Positions 8,562-17,755 are shown, counted from the stretch's first letter. The stretch: 64,000 nt of DNA from Micavibrio sp. (GCA_002699085.1 PAAR01000009.1:175689-239688), one strand, 5' to 3'. The notes: generated by a model not told the origin, from the sequence alone. Numbers and translations: made by a program.

Positions 8562-9551
8562 GTGTCTAGCAAAAAGAAAAATACGGCTTTTAAACCGACA
8601 AAAAAGGACCTCCAAAAATTTTATTACGACATGCTCCTTATCCGCCGCTTTGAAGAAAAAGCAGGACAGCTTTACGGTATGGGATTAATTGGCGGTTTTT
8701 GCCATCTTTATATTGGGCAAGAAGCGGTTGTAACAGGCATTCAGACGGCACAATTACCTCAAGATTCTGTTATCACCACTTACCGTGACCACGCGCATAT
8801 GCTCGCCTGTGACATGGATCCTAAAGGCATTATGGCCGAGCTAACAGGTCGTATTGGTGGATATTCTCACGGCAAGGGTGGCTCTATGCATATGTTCTCT
8901 CGTGATAAGAACTTCTATGGTGGCCACGGGATTGTAGGGGCTTCTACAGCACTTGGAACAGGGTTGGCCTTCTCACATCAATATAAGAATGATGGTGGGG
9001 TCTGTGTGGCCTATATGGGTGACGGCTCTGCCAATCAGGGACAGGTAGCTGAATGCTATAATATGGCCGCCCTTTGGAAACTACCTGTACTTTATGTGAT
9101 TGAGAACAATAAATACGGCATGGGTACATCTTGTGCACGCCATGCAGCAGGCACACTTTATAAACGTGGTGAAGGTTTTGGCATCCCAGGTGAGCAGGTT
9201 GATGGCATGGACGTTTTAAAAGTCCGTGAAGCCGCAGAGCAAGCCCTTGATTATGTGCGCTCAGGCAATGGACCTTATATCTTGGAGGTTATGACCTATC
9301 GTTACCGTGGGCACTCTATGTCTGACCCTGCGAAGTACCGCACAAAAGAAGAGCTTGAAGAGCAAAAAGAAAATGATCCGATTGAAAAAGTGAAAAAACT
9401 TTTAATGAAAGAGGGCGTTTCTGAAGCTGATCTTAAAAAAGTTGATAAGGACATTCGTGAGATCGTTAAAGAAGCTGCAGAATTTGCACAAGAATCACCT
9501 GAGCCAGACGAATCTGAACTTTGGACAGATGTTTTGGTTGCTGCACAATAA
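8562..9551 (+). CDS. pdhA: Pyruvate dehydrogenase E1 component, alpha subunit
   Basis: 329 residues from a GTG start with GAAAGAGGG just upstream. The thiamine diphosphate motif GDGSANQG begins at residue 153 and ends with ENN at 181-183; the phosphorylation-loop-like region YRYRGHSMSDP is conserved. With PdhB it forms the E1 heterotetramer that decarboxylates pyruvate and acetylates the lipoyl groups of E2. This two-subunit E1 is the form typical of alphaproteobacteria and mitochondria. It opens the PDH gene cluster. The 94-base gap after the DUF192 gene probably contains its promoter, but I see no convincing -35/-10 pair. Confidence 0.96.
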   Translation: MSSKKKNTAFKPTKKDLQKFYYDMLLIRRFEEKAGQLYGMGLIGGFCHLYIGQEAVVTGIQTAQLPQDSVITTYRDHAHMLACDMDPKGIMAELTGRIGGYSHGKGGSMHMFSRDKNFYGGHGIVGASTALGTGLAFSHQYKNDGGVCVAYMGDGSANQGQVAECYNMAALWKLPVLYVIENNKYGMGTSCARHAAGTLYKRGEGFGIPGEQVDGMDVLKVREAAEQALDYVRSGNGPYILEVMTYRYRGHSMSDPAKYRTKEELEEQKENDPIEKVKKLLMKEGVSEADLKKVDKDIREIVKEAAEFAQESPEPDESELWTDVLVAAQ

Positions 9552-9563
9552 GGAGAATTGAAG

Positions 9564-9836
9564 ATGGCCGTTACAGCTGATCCAGAATACGCAGAGTTAT
9601 CTAGGGATTCTGCAGATAATAATCTTAAGAGATGTTTCGAAATTTATATAAAGACCTATGGCGTTGAAGGAGGTATAAAACGTGTTATTCTTTTGAGCAA
9701 CATCTTCCGTCAAAAAATGGTTAAGAATGACGAGACACCCGCAGAAACAAAACAAGATAGTTTAGAAAGACATGCCCGTATTGCAGGAGAAGTAATCGGT
9801 GACACTGACAGAGCAAGGAAACTAATATGCCAATAG
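9564..9836 (+). CDS. Small unknown protein between pdhA and pdhB
   Basis: 90 residues from the ATG at 9564, chosen because AGGAG at 9551-9555 is spaced eight bases from it; an upstream TTG at 9558 is too close. The protein is hydrophilic and predicted mostly helical ([21 protein letters not shown], then a charged C-terminal half), with no membrane segment and no motif I know. It lies 12 bases after pdhA and overlaps pdhB by 10 bases, so it must be co-transcribed and probably translationally coupled with E1. Overlap on both sides argues that it is a real gene. A role in PDH regulation or assembly is only a positional guess. Confidence 0.75.
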   Translation: MAVTADPEYAELSRDSADNNLKRCFEIYIKTYGVEGGIKRVILLSNIFRQKMVKNDETPAETKQDSLERHARIAGEVIGDTDRARKLICQ

Positions 9837-11257
9837 ATATTTTAATGCCAGCCCTAAGCCCTACTATGGAAGAGGGCAAGCTTGCCAAATGGATTAAGAA
9901 AGAAGGGGACTCTGTCTCTGCAGGCGATGTCATTGCCGAAATTGAAACCGACAAAGCCACCATGGAAGTTGAAGCCGTTGATGAAGGCATTATTGGCAAA
10001 ATCGTGATTGCTGAAGGGACTGAAAACGTCAAAGTAAATGAATGTATTGCTATTCTTTTGGAAGAAGGTGAAAGCAAAGACGCTATTAATGATAATGATG
10101 TCCCTGCACCTAAAGCAAAGAAATCAAAAGCATCTAAAGAAGATGCAGCAGCGGCAGTTTCTCAAAGCGATGCGTCTCAACCTGAAGGCGAAGAAATCAA
10201 AGATCGTGATATTTTATATGCACAAGGTCATGTCTTGCCGCCTGAGCCATTTGATGAAGCGTCTTTCATGGCCGATACGGTTAATCAAACAGTGCGTGAA
10301 GCATTACGAGATGGTATGGCGGAAGAAATGCGCCGTAATGGGAATGTATTCCTTATGGGCGAAGAAGTTGCTGAATATCAAGGTGCTTATAAGGTATCTC
10401 AAGGCTTATTAGAAGAATTCGGACCTAAGCGTATCATCGACACACCAATCACCGAGCACGGTTTTGCTGGTATTGGGGCGGGAGCGGCATTCCGTGGTCT
10501 TAACCCTATCGTTGAATTTATGACGATGAACTTTGCCATGCAGGCGATCGACCATATTATCAACTCTGCCGCTAAAACACTTTATATGGCTGGCGGCCAA
10601 CTCGGTTGCCCAATCGTGTTCCGTGGGCCAAATGGTGCGGCTGCACGTGTGGGTGCTCAACACTCACAATGTTATGCCTCATGGTATGGTCATATCCCAG
10701 GATTGAAAGTTGTCTCCCCTTGGAATGCGGCGGATGCAAAAGGTTTAATGAAGGCAGCAATCCGTGACCCAAATCCTGTACTTATTCTAGAAAATGAAAT
10801 TATGTACGGACAAAGCTTTGATGTGCCAACGTCTGAAGATTTCGTATTGCCAATTGGGCGTGCCAAAATCGAACGTGAGGGTAAAGACGTTACTCTTGTG
10901 GCGTATTCAATCATGGTTGGTAAATCACTACAAGCCGCCGAAGAATTGGCTGAAATGGGTATTGATGCAGAAGTTATCAATCTTCGTACAATCCGTCCGA
11001 TTGACCGTTGGACAATCATTGAGTCAGTGAAGAAAACAAATCGTATTGTTTCTGTTGAGGAAAGCTGGCCATTTGCTGGCATAGGCTCGGAAATTGCTGC
11101 TCTTGTAAATGAGCACGCTTTTGATTATTTAGATGCGCCTGTAGCACGTGTATGCGCCAAGGATGTGCCATTGCCTTATGCCGCTAACCTAGAAAAGCTT
11201 GCGATCCCACAAGTGCATGATATCATCGAAGCAGCCAAAAAAGTTTGTTACAAATAG
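9827..11257 (+). CDS. pdhB: Pyruvate dehydrogenase E1 component, beta subunit, with lipoyl domain
   Basis: 476 residues: an N-terminal lipoyl domain (about 1-80) with the lipoylation site ETDKATME (Lys43), an acidic/alanine-rich linker (about 85-140), and the E1 beta transketolase-like domain. Conserved E1 beta blocks include [32 protein letters not shown] and [17 protein letters not shown]. The extra lipoyl domain on E1 beta is a known feature of alphaproteobacterial PDH. The lipoyl domain is almost the same as that of PdhC, protein and DNA alike, suggesting recent duplication or gene conversion. Confidence 0.96.
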   Translation: MPIDILMPALSPTMEEGKLAKWIKKEGDSVSAGDVIAEIETDKATMEVEAVDEGIIGKIVIAEGTENVKVNECIAILLEEGESKDAINDNDVPAPKAKKSKASKEDAAAAVSQSDASQPEGEEIKDRDILYAQGHVLPPEPFDEASFMADTVNQTVREALRDGMAEEMRRNGNVFLMGEEVAEYQGAYKVSQGLLEEFGPKRIIDTPITEHGFAGIGAGAAFRGLNPIVEFMTMNFAMQAIDHIINSAAKTLYMAGGQLGCPIVFRGPNGAAARVGAQHSQCYASWYGHIPGLKVVSPWNAADAKGLMKAAIRDPNPVLILENEIMYGQSFDVPTSEDFVLPIGRAKIEREGKDVTLVAYSIMVGKSLQAAEELAEMGIDAEVINLRTIRPIDRWTIIESVKKTNRIVSVEESWPFAGIGSEIAALVNEHAFDYLDAPVARVCAKDVPLPYAANLEKLAIPQVHDIIEAAKKVCYK

Positions 11258-11269
11258 GATCAAATAATT

Positions 11270-12541
11270 ATGCCCATAAACATTACGATGCCAGCCCTAA
11301 GCCCAACCATGGAAGAGGGGAAGCTTGCCAAATGGCTAAAAAAAGAAGGCGACACGGTTGAAGCTGGTGATGTAATCGCTGAGATAGAGACAGACAAGGC
11401 GACGATGGAAGTTGAAGCCGTTGATGAAGGTACGATTGGCAAAATCGTTGTTGAGGCTGGTACCGAAGGCGTTAAAGTAAATGCTGTTATTGCCATTCTT
11501 TTAGAAGAAGGCGAAAGCAAGGACGCCATTAAAGAGGCAACAGCAAAAACAGCTAATAATGCGCCAAAAAATACTGTCATGCCCGCCCCCGAGCGGGCAT
11601 CCAGTGAAAAACCTTCTGGATCCCCGATCCAGTCGGGGATGACTAATGCTGGCTCTTCTGGCGACCGTGTCTTTGCCTCACCTTTGGCAAAACGCATTGC
11701 GGCGGATAAAGATGTAAATCTTTCAAACATACAAGGCTCTGGTCCACATGGTCGTATTGTAAAAGCAGATGTTGAAAATGCTAAGGCAGGCGGGGCAGTT
11801 TCTATGCCAAAAGGCCCAGCAACAGGCGCTCGTAAACTCGCCGATCAGTTGGGTATGGAATATGAAATGCTGCCGAACTCTAGCATCCGTAAAGTGATTG
11901 CTAATCGCTTGCTTGAGAGTAAGCAAACAATTCCACATTTCTACCTTTCTATAGAATGCCAGATCGACAATCTTTTAAGCACACGTAAGCAAGTTAATGA
12001 CATGTCAAATGGTGCGTTCAAAATATCAGTGAATGACTTTGTTATTAAAGCCGTTGCCAACGCATTAAAAGCCTATCCAGCGGCCAATGTTGCATGGACA
12101 GATGAGGCTATCTTGCAATTTAAACATGCTGATATTGCCGTTGCCGTTGCGACAGATAATGGCCTTATTACACCAATCATTAAACAGGCTGAAGATAAAA
12201 GCCTTGTTGATATTTCTAATGAGATTAAAGAACTTGCTGGCCGTGCCCGTGAAGGTAAATTAAAGCCTGAAGAATTCCAAGGCGGTACATTCTCGATCTC
12301 TAATCTTGGTATGTTTGGTGTTCAAACATTCTCAGCCATTATCAACCCACCACAATCATGTATTTTGGCAGTGGGTGCGGGGCAAGAAAAACCTTATGTT
12401 GATAATGGACAAGTCAAAATCGGTAACTTTATGACATGTACATTATCTGTGGATCACCGCTCGGTGGACGGCGCAGTAGGTGCCGAATACCTGCAACATT
12501 TCAAAAACTATATTGAGAATCCAGCGTCTTTATTGCTATAA
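11270..12541 (+). CDS. pdhC: Dihydrolipoamide acetyltransferase (E2 of pyruvate dehydrogenase)
   Basis: 423 residues: a lipoyl domain (1-80, Lys43 in ETDKATME), a linker, a peripheral subunit-binding domain (about 134-168, [16 protein letters not shown] and [11 protein letters not shown]) and the acetyltransferase core ending with the catalytic DHRSVDGA. E2 forms the core of the complex and transfers acetyl groups from lipoate to CoA. Unusually, residues 103-125 of the linker are encoded by a 68-bp palindromic repeat inserted in frame. It starts 12 bases after pdhB. Confidence 0.96.
   Translation: MPINITMPALSPTMEEGKLAKWLKKEGDTVEAGDVIAEIETDKATMEVEAVDEGTIGKIVVEAGTEGVKVNAVIAILLEEGESKDAIKEATAKTANNAPKNTVMPAPERASSEKPSGSPIQSGMTNAGSSGDRVFASPLAKRIAADKDVNLSNIQGSGPHGRIVKADVENAKAGGAVSMPKGPATGARKLADQLGMEYEMLPNSSIRKVIANRLLESKQTIPHFYLSIECQIDNLLSTRKQVNDMSNGAFKISVNDFVIKAVANALKAYPAANVAWTDEAILQFKHADIAVAVATDNGLITPIIKQAEDKSLVDISNEIKELAGRAREGKLKPEEFQGGTFSISNLGMFGVQTFSAIINPPQSCILAVGAGQEKPYVDNGQVKIGNFMTCTLSVDHRSVDGAVGAEYLQHFKNYIENPASLLL
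11576..11643. repeat. Palindromic repeat element inside pdhC
   Basis: Two GC-rich hairpins lie in tandem: stem 11579-11586 with 11593-11600, and stem 11620-11627 with 11633-11640. The outer ends GTCAT and ATGAC are inverted copies, and CCAG/CTGG lie between the hairpins. GC content is far above the neighbouring sequence. The reverse strand translates to a peptide of the [12 protein letters not shown] type, which is familiar from dispersed repeats in many proteobacterial genomes. It lies in the flexible E2 linker and keeps the frame. Confidence 0.8.
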
Positions 12542-12547
12542 AGAAAC

Positions 12548-13183
12548 ATGCGGATTGAATTACTCGGAGGTATGGGCGTGGGGAAGACAACCCTTTGCCG
12601 TGTCTTTGAAGAAATCGGCTATAATTGCATCTATGAGAATCTTGGTGACAATCCATTTTTGGCACAAATGTATGAAGATTTTGATGGCTATAAATTTCCT
12701 GCACAAATTTCTTTTATGCTGTCTAAATTCGCCGAAATACAAATGAAATGCCTGCCAACTGAGATTAACGTCTTAGATCAAGCCACAAATAATTATAAAG
12801 CCTATTCCCGCATGCTGTTTAAGGATGGCTCTGATCCCGCAGGCTATGAGATCGTATGTAAATTATTCGACTATATAGAGAACCGTTTTGGTCATCCTGA
12901 CCTACTTATTTACTTGCAAGTATCGCCAGAAACCCAGCTTAAACGTATCAGATCACGTAAAAGAAGCTTTGAAAACGGTGTTGATCTTCAATATCTTACA
13001 AATCTCAAAAATGAGCTCGATCAGATCGTTGAAGAAAACAAAGAAAAGGGTGTCAATGTCGTTGAAATTGATACTGAAACGATCTTTTTACCCGATCACC
13101 ATCTTTTTGCGGCTGATTTAGCGCAAGACATTGCAAAACGGCTCAATTTCTGTATAAATCCTTTAACACAAAAGACTGGATAA
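12548..13183 (+). CDS. Deoxynucleoside kinase family protein
   Basis: 211 residues. The P-loop GGMGVGKTT sits at residues 7-15, followed by an Asp/Glu-containing region (YENLGDNPFL), the DQATNNYKAYSRM segment corresponding to the substrate-binding part, and an arginine-rich lid IRSRKRSFE. These are features of the deoxyguanosine/deoxyadenosine kinase (dNK) family, which phosphorylates deoxynucleosides for salvage using ATP. The usual DRS motif appears as DQA, so specificity is uncertain. The gene is tucked between pdhC (6-base gap) and lpdA (7-base gap) and must share their transcript, although no metabolic link to PDH is known to me. Confidence 0.8.
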   Translation: MRIELLGGMGVGKTTLCRVFEEIGYNCIYENLGDNPFLAQMYEDFDGYKFPAQISFMLSKFAEIQMKCLPTEINVLDQATNNYKAYSRMLFKDGSDPAGYEIVCKLFDYIENRFGHPDLLIYLQVSPETQLKRIRSRKRSFENGVDLQYLTNLKNELDQIVEENKEKGVNVVEIDTETIFLPDHHLFAADLAQDIAKRLNFCINPLTQKTG

Positions 13184-13190
13184 TAAGCTT

Positions 13191-14579
13191 ATGACTGAAC
13201 AAAAATTTGATCTCGTAGTAATTGGTGGTGGCCCAGGTGGTTACGTTGCGGCTATTCGTGCAGCACAGCTCAAAATGTCTGTGGCACTCGTCGAAAAAGA
13301 ACATTTAGGCGGTATCTGTCTTAATTGGGGCTGTATACCAACAAAGGCGTTATTACGCTCTTCGGAAATTCATCATTTACTAAAACATGCCGATCAATTT
13401 GGATTTAAAATCAAAGGTATAGAAGTTGATTTTAAGAAAATAGTTGAACGTTCTCGTGCGGTTTCAAAACAGCTTACTGGCGGTATCGCACATTTATTGA
13501 AGAAAAACAAAGTCACTGTTTTTAATGGCGAAGGAAAATTATTAGGCGGCGGCAAGCTCTCTGTTAATGGTAAAGATACGCTCTCAGCTAAACATATTAT
13601 CGTCGCTACGGGCGCGCGGGCGCGTGTGTTACCAGGGATGGAACCGGATGGGAAACTGATCTGGAGCTATAAAGAAGCACTTGTGCCGTCTGAAATGCCG
13701 AAGAAACTTCTCGTTGTTGGTTCTGGGGCTATTGGTTCGGAATTTGCCAGCTTCTACCTCAATATGGGTGCAGAAGTAACACTCGTTGAAGTGATGGATC
13801 GCATTCTACCTGTCGAAGACGCTGAAATCTCTGCTATGGCCAAGAAAGCCTTTGAAAAGCAAGGCATGAAAGTTATTGTAAACGCCAAAGTAAGCAAGCT
13901 TGATAAGCAAAAAGACACCGTTAAAGCCACTATCGAAGCTGACGGTAAATCATCAGTTCAAGAATTTGACAAAGTCATTATGGCCGTTGGTATCGTTGGT
14001 AATGTTGAAAATGTTGGCCTTGATAAAACCAAAGTCAAAGTGGATCGTAACCAAATAAAAGTGAACCAATGGTGTGAAACTGATGAAAAGGGCGTTTATG
14101 CTATTGGTGATGTTGCAGGGGCACCATGGTTAGCCCATAAAGCCTCACATGAAGGCATTATTTGCGTTGATAAAATCGCCGGTCAAAAGCACGTTCACCC
14201 ATTAAATGTGTCTAATATCCCAGGCTGTACGTACTGCATGCCACAAGTCGCCTCTGTTGGCCTCACCGAAGCTAAAGCCAAGGAGCAGGGCTACAAAATC
14301 AAAGTCGGTAAATTCCCGTTCATAGCTAATGGTAAAGCCATCGCTTTGGGTGAACCTGAAGGTATGGTTAAAACCATTTTTGATGAGAAAACAGGCGAGC
14401 TTTTAGGGGCACATATGATCGGCGCTGAGGTGACAGAAATGATCCAAGGCTATGTGCTTGGTAAAACGCTTGAGGCCACAGAGGCTGAGTTCATGCACAC
14501 CATCTTCCCACACCCAACACTGTCGGAAATGATGCATGAGAGCGTGCTTGATGCTTATGATCAAGCCATACATTTTTAG
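13191..14579 (+). CDS. lpdA: Dihydrolipoamide dehydrogenase (E3)
   Basis: 462 residues. The FAD-binding GGGPGGYVAAIRAA lies near the N-terminus, the redox-active pair is in GGICLNWGCIPTKALL, the NAD-binding loop is VVGSGAIGSEFASFY, and the C-terminal active-site motif HPTLSEMMHE is present. E3 reoxidises the dihydrolipoyl groups of the PDH complex, and probably of other 2-oxoacid complexes, with NAD+. Its place at the end of the pdh genes assigns it to PDH. Confidence 0.97.
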   Translation: MTEQKFDLVVIGGGPGGYVAAIRAAQLKMSVALVEKEHLGGICLNWGCIPTKALLRSSEIHHLLKHADQFGFKIKGIEVDFKKIVERSRAVSKQLTGGIAHLLKKNKVTVFNGEGKLLGGGKLSVNGKDTLSAKHIIVATGARARVLPGMEPDGKLIWSYKEALVPSEMPKKLLVVGSGAIGSEFASFYLNMGAEVTLVEVMDRILPVEDAEISAMAKKAFEKQGMKVIVNAKVSKLDKQKDTVKATIEADGKSSVQEFDKVIMAVGIVGNVENVGLDKTKVKVDRNQIKVNQWCETDEKGVYAIGDVAGAPWLAHKASHEGIICVDKIAGQKHVHPLNVSNIPGCTYCMPQVASVGLTEAKAKEQGYKIKVGKFPFIANGKAIALGEPEGMVKTIFDEKTGELLGAHMIGAEVTEMIQGYVLGKTLEATEAEFMHTIFPHPTLSEMMHESVLDAYDQAIHF

Positions 14580-14582
14580 AAA

Positions 14583-14870
14583 ATGACAAAAGAAAAGTTT
14601 GTAAAAGCCTTACTTCATATACTTACAGTAGGAGGGTTATTAGCTTTTATTGCATTATTTTGGCGCATAAGTGTCTTGCAAAAAGATAAGATGGCGCAAA
14701 GCGAAACATGCAGAAGAATAAATCAAGCGATTCAACATAATAATGCACTTGATAACAACGAACTCTATGACTATGCCAATACACCAAAACAACCGATAAA
14801 GAACCTTTCAGAAAAATTAGAAAAATGCATCATACAAGTGCCAAAGCAAGGCGATGAAAAACCATTGTAA
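14583..14870 (+). CDS. Small single-pass membrane protein, unknown
   Basis: 95 residues starting three bases after the lpdA stop. One hydrophobic segment (about residues 9-27, LLHILTVGGLLAFIALFWRI) is followed by a hydrophilic tail with two cysteines (about positions 40 and 82). The orientation is not clear; the cysteines would fit a periplasmic tail. No family recognised. It probably belongs to the pdh-lip transcript because of its tight spacing. Confidence 0.6.
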   Translation: MTKEKFVKALLHILTVGGLLAFIALFWRISVLQKDKMAQSETCRRINQAIQHNNALDNNELYDYANTPKQPIKNLSEKLEKCIIQVPKQGDEKPL

Positions 14871-14911
14871 AAAGCTGGCCTTATCTTATATAACTAAGCT
14901 AGAGTATTGAT

Positions 14912-15877
14912 ATGACTTATAACCCAGATTTATTAAAGCCGGAAATACGGCACCGTGAGAAACAAAAGAACCCTGATCGTCCGATGGGGAAAAAGCCTGA
15001 GTGGATTAAGGTTAAAGCACCGCAATCTAAAGGCTATTTGGAAACACGTGAGATCGTTAAAAAAATGCACCTGACCACGGTGTGTGAAGAAGCAGGTTGT
15101 CCAAATATTGGTGAATGCTGGACACAAAAACACGCCACTTTCATGATTATGGGTGAGATTTGCACCCGTGCTTGTTCATTTTGTAATGTTGCAACAGGTA
15201 AGCCTGATGCGTTGAATGAAATGGAGCCGAAGAAAATCGGTATTGCTGTGCGTGAGATGGGCTTGAAGCACGTTGTTATTACCTCCGTTGATCGTGACGA
15301 TTTAAGGGATAGTGGGGCGCAGCATTTTGTGCAAACAATTAAAGAAATTCGTGACCGTTGTCCTGACACAACGATTGAGATTTTGCCAGGTGATTTCCGT
15401 GGAAAGATTGAACATATTGATACAGTGATCCATGCACGACCTGATGTGTTTAATCACAATTTAGAAACTGTACCACGTCTTTACCCAACAATCCGCCCAG
15501 GGGCACGTTATTTCCGCTCTCTAAGACTGTTGCAACGTGTGAAGGAAGTTGACCCAAGCCAGTTCACAAAATCAGGTATGATGGTTGGTCTTGGCGAAAC
15601 AAGAGAAGAAGTAGGCCAAGTAATGGATGATTTACGGGCAGCAGATGTCGATTTCATCACAATTGGTCAGTATCTACAGCCAACACCGAAACATGCACCT
15701 GTAATGCATTTCTGGACGCCAGATGAGTTTAAAGAGTTAGAAAAAATGGCTAAGGGTAAAGGCTTTTTAATGGTTTCTGCAACACCACTAACACGCTCTT
15801 CTTATCACGCTGGTGATGATTTTGAGAAGATGCGTACAGCCCGTAATGAGCGCTTAGCCAAAATGGCTGCGGAGTAG
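14912..15877 (+). CDS. lipA: Lipoyl synthase
   Basis: 321 residues of the radical-SAM family. The auxiliary cluster cysteines are Cys58, Cys63 and Cys69 ([12 protein letters not shown]) and the radical-SAM cysteines are Cys84, Cys88 and Cys91 (CTRACSFC); the C-terminal RSSYHAGDD supplies the serine ligand. It inserts two sulfurs into protein-bound octanoyl groups to make lipoate. Location beside the PDH genes fits its job, since PdhB and PdhC both carry lipoyl domains. The Coq10/RatA-like gene starts four bases after its stop. Confidence 0.97.
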   Translation: MTYNPDLLKPEIRHREKQKNPDRPMGKKPEWIKVKAPQSKGYLETREIVKKMHLTTVCEEAGCPNIGECWTQKHATFMIMGEICTRACSFCNVATGKPDALNEMEPKKIGIAVREMGLKHVVITSVDRDDLRDSGAQHFVQTIKEIRDRCPDTTIEILPGDFRGKIEHIDTVIHARPDVFNHNLETVPRLYPTIRPGARYFRSLRLLQRVKEVDPSQFTKSGMMVGLGETREEVGQVMDDLRAADVDFITIGQYLQPTPKHAPVMHFWTPDEFKELEKMAKGKGFLMVSATPLTRSSYHAGDDFEKMRTARNERLAKMAAE

Positions 15878-15881
15878 GGCT

Positions 15882-16319
15882 GTGGCGACAACCCACACTG
15901 AAACAAAAACGCTTCCATATACTCAACAACAATTATTTGATGTTGTGGCATCTATTGATAAATACCCAGAGTTTTTACCGTGGTGCGTTGGCGCTCGCAT
16001 TATTGAACGATCCGACACACACGCTATTGCAGATCTTATTATCGGCTATAAATTCATTCGTGAAAAATTTCGCTCCAATGTACATTTTGATGCACCAAAG
16101 CTGATTAATGTTGATTATGTATCGGGGCCATTAAAAAACCTTAATAATCGCTGGCGGTTTATTGATAATGGTGACGGCACAACGACCATTGATTTCTATG
16201 TATCGTTTGAGTTTAGCAATCCGCTACTTAAACAGCTCGTTAAAATATTCTTTGATGAGATCATTAAACGTATGGTCAAAGCCTTTGAAGACCGAGCCGC
16301 CAGTATCTACAACATGTGA
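15882..16319 (+). CDS. Coq10/RatA-like START-domain (SRPBCC) protein
   Basis: 145 residues from a GTG start; GGAG at the end of lipA can serve as ribosome binding site. The whole length is a polyketide-cyclase/START-type fold with the hallmark YPEFLPWCVGARI and a C-terminal long helix (FDEIIKRMVKAFEDRAASIY). Mitochondrial Coq10 relatives bind ubiquinone and support respiration; the Escherichia coli relative RatA was described as a ribosome-associated toxin. The alphaproteobacterial order lipA, this gene, then a CinA-domain gene is common, and the Coq10-type role is the better guess. Confidence 0.9.
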   Translation: MATTHTETKTLPYTQQQLFDVVASIDKYPEFLPWCVGARIIERSDTHAIADLIIGYKFIREKFRSNVHFDAPKLINVDYVSGPLKNLNNRWRFIDNGDGTTTIDFYVSFEFSNPLLKQLVKIFFDEIIKRMVKAFEDRAASIYNM

Positions 16320-16320
16320 G

Positions 16321-16335
16321 TTAACATAATTTTAA
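16321..16335. promoter_or_regulatory. CtrA-like box upstream of the secreted HEXXH gene
   Basis: TTAA-N7-TTAA occurs exactly, about 53 bases before the GTG start of the next gene, a position that would place it near -35 of a promoter. CtrA, the alphaproteobacterial cell-cycle regulator, recognises this pattern. In AT-rich DNA such sites also occur by chance, so binding is unproven. Confidence 0.4.
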
Positions 16336-16387
16336 AAGTATTTTAGTACTATTTAGCAATGTAATGGTTAAATAGTGTAGGTGTGAC

Positions 16388-17281
16388 GTGGCTATAAATT
16401 TAAGTAAAAGTTTTACTTTCGCTGTTACGGCTTTTGCGGTCGGCTCTCAAAATATAGCTAATGCTGAAAGCTTTTATTCTTTAGAGGCCAATGGTAGAGA
16501 CGCCCTAAAAGTTGTTGAACTAACACACTCTGATATCATTGAAGATAAATTAAAGGCAGAACAAGAGGGGATAGAAACTAGAGTTATTATCTTTGAACGA
16601 TATCAGGAAATAGGTGTAGATGACACGTATATTGAAAATGCCGTAGGGAGCACGGATGTATTTATGTACAATTTTGGTGGCATAGATCCTCATAAAGAAA
16701 GCAATGTGACAAATGGCTCTGCATCATCAACACAAGTTTACGGCTCCGACGAAAATTACGAAGCCAAAGAAGCTGCATTTTGTGTTCTAAAAATGCCTGA
16801 TGAAGGGGCAACTGCGGCAGAATGGACAGAATATCTCTCAAACGGAAAAGTGAAACTCGAAGAAGGGTATCCTGACATTTACGATCAAATGTTTAATGAT
16901 TACGTACGATTTCATGAGCAAGCCCATTGTTTTGAAGCCGATGAAACTCAAGCAGATTTTATGGCCATTCAACATATGAATATAGACTATGGCAATTCTA
17001 ATCCAATGGAACTAAATGGTTTATTAGAGAAAGTGAAAGAAATAAGAGAGGCAACAAATGAAGGTAAATACAAAGGCTCACCAAATGCTATTCGAGCATC
17101 TATGCAAGAAATAGCTAATGGAACTGCCCCAACAACACATGAAGCTATACGCGGCAACATGGTAGATGGAAAAATATCTAGTTATCATATAGATGATTTC
17201 GAAAACACCAGACAAGAAGCCCTAAAAAAAGAAAACACGAATACCTCTAATTTTTGGTGGAGAAAATCCGATCCAAAATAG
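16388..17281 (+). CDS. Secreted protein with HEXXH motif, possible metallopeptidase
   Basis: 297 residues from a GTG start. Residues 1-26 form a signal peptide with a likely cleavage after ANA. HEQAH at 176-180 is a zinc-binding HEXXH motif, followed closely by FEADETQADFMAIQ, where Glu186 or Asp190 could be the third ligand; this resembles the short-spaced ETQAD-type second motif of several zinc peptidase families. Otherwise I recognise no family. Catalysis is inferred from the motif only. The gene interrupts the usual lipA-coq10-cinA neighbourhood and has its own possible CtrA-controlled promoter. Confidence 0.75.
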   Translation: MAINLSKSFTFAVTAFAVGSQNIANAESFYSLEANGRDALKVVELTHSDIIEDKLKAEQEGIETRVIIFERYQEIGVDDTYIENAVGSTDVFMYNFGGIDPHKESNVTNGSASSTQVYGSDENYEAKEAAFCVLKMPDEGATAAEWTEYLSNGKVKLEEGYPDIYDQMFNDYVRFHEQAHCFEADETQADFMAIQHMNIDYGNSNPMELNGLLEKVKEIREATNEGKYKGSPNAIRASMQEIANGTAPTTHEAIRGNMVDGKISSYHIDDFENTRQEALKKENTNTSNFWWRKSDPK

Positions 17282-17290
17282 TCATTATTT

Positions 17291-17755
17291 TTATAGATAA
17301 TCACTTATCTGCTTAAAGGCGGCCTTAACGGCTTGCTCTCTGACTTTTGATCTATCGCCACTAAAGACATACTTGTTTACAAGTACAGGCATATCACGAC
17401 CTGCCACGCCGATAAACACAAGACCAACAGGCTTATCTACTGTACCGCCAGAAGGACCAGCAATACCCGTAACAGAGACGGCCAGATCAGCCAGTGAGTT
17501 ACGTAAGGCGCCAAACGCCATTTCCTCCGCCGTGTCGGCACTAACAGCACCAAAACTATCAAGTGTTTGCGGGGGCACACCAAGGCAATCCATTTTAGCT
17601 TGATTAGAGTAGGTAACAAAACCACGCTCAAAGACTTCTGATGAGCCAGCAAGCTCAGTTAATTGCATAGCAATCATACCGCCTGTACAAGATTCAGCTG
17701 TAACCAACATCTTGCCTTTAGTCTTTAGCAACTCAAATATTGTCTTTGCGTCCAT
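17291..17755 (-). CDS. pncC: Nicotinamide-nucleotide amidase (CinA C-terminal domain)
   Basis: 154 residues, the length of a stand-alone CinA C-terminal domain. Family motifs: TAESCTGGMIA (residues 19-29), the GFVTYSNQAK segment and SVTGIAGPSGG. The enzyme deamidates nicotinamide mononucleotide to nicotinic acid mononucleotide in NAD recycling. There is no N-terminal CinA domain, as usual in proteobacteria. It converges with the secreted HEXXH gene and is divergent from ntrY, with fewer than 50 bases in between. Confidence 0.93.
   Translation of the reverse strand: MDAKTIFELLKTKGKMLVTAESCTGGMIAMQLTELAGSSEVFERGFVTYSNQAKMDCLGVPPQTLDSFGAVSADTAEEMAFGALRNSLADLAVSVTGIAGPSGGTVDKPVGLVFIGVAGRDMPVLVNKYVFSGDRSKVREQAVKAAFKQISDYL

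Noticed and set aside
11260..11730. 156-aa minus-strand open frame across pdhC
   Set aside because: A shadow of pdhC. Its [12 protein letters not shown] segment is just the reverse reading of the palindromic repeat.
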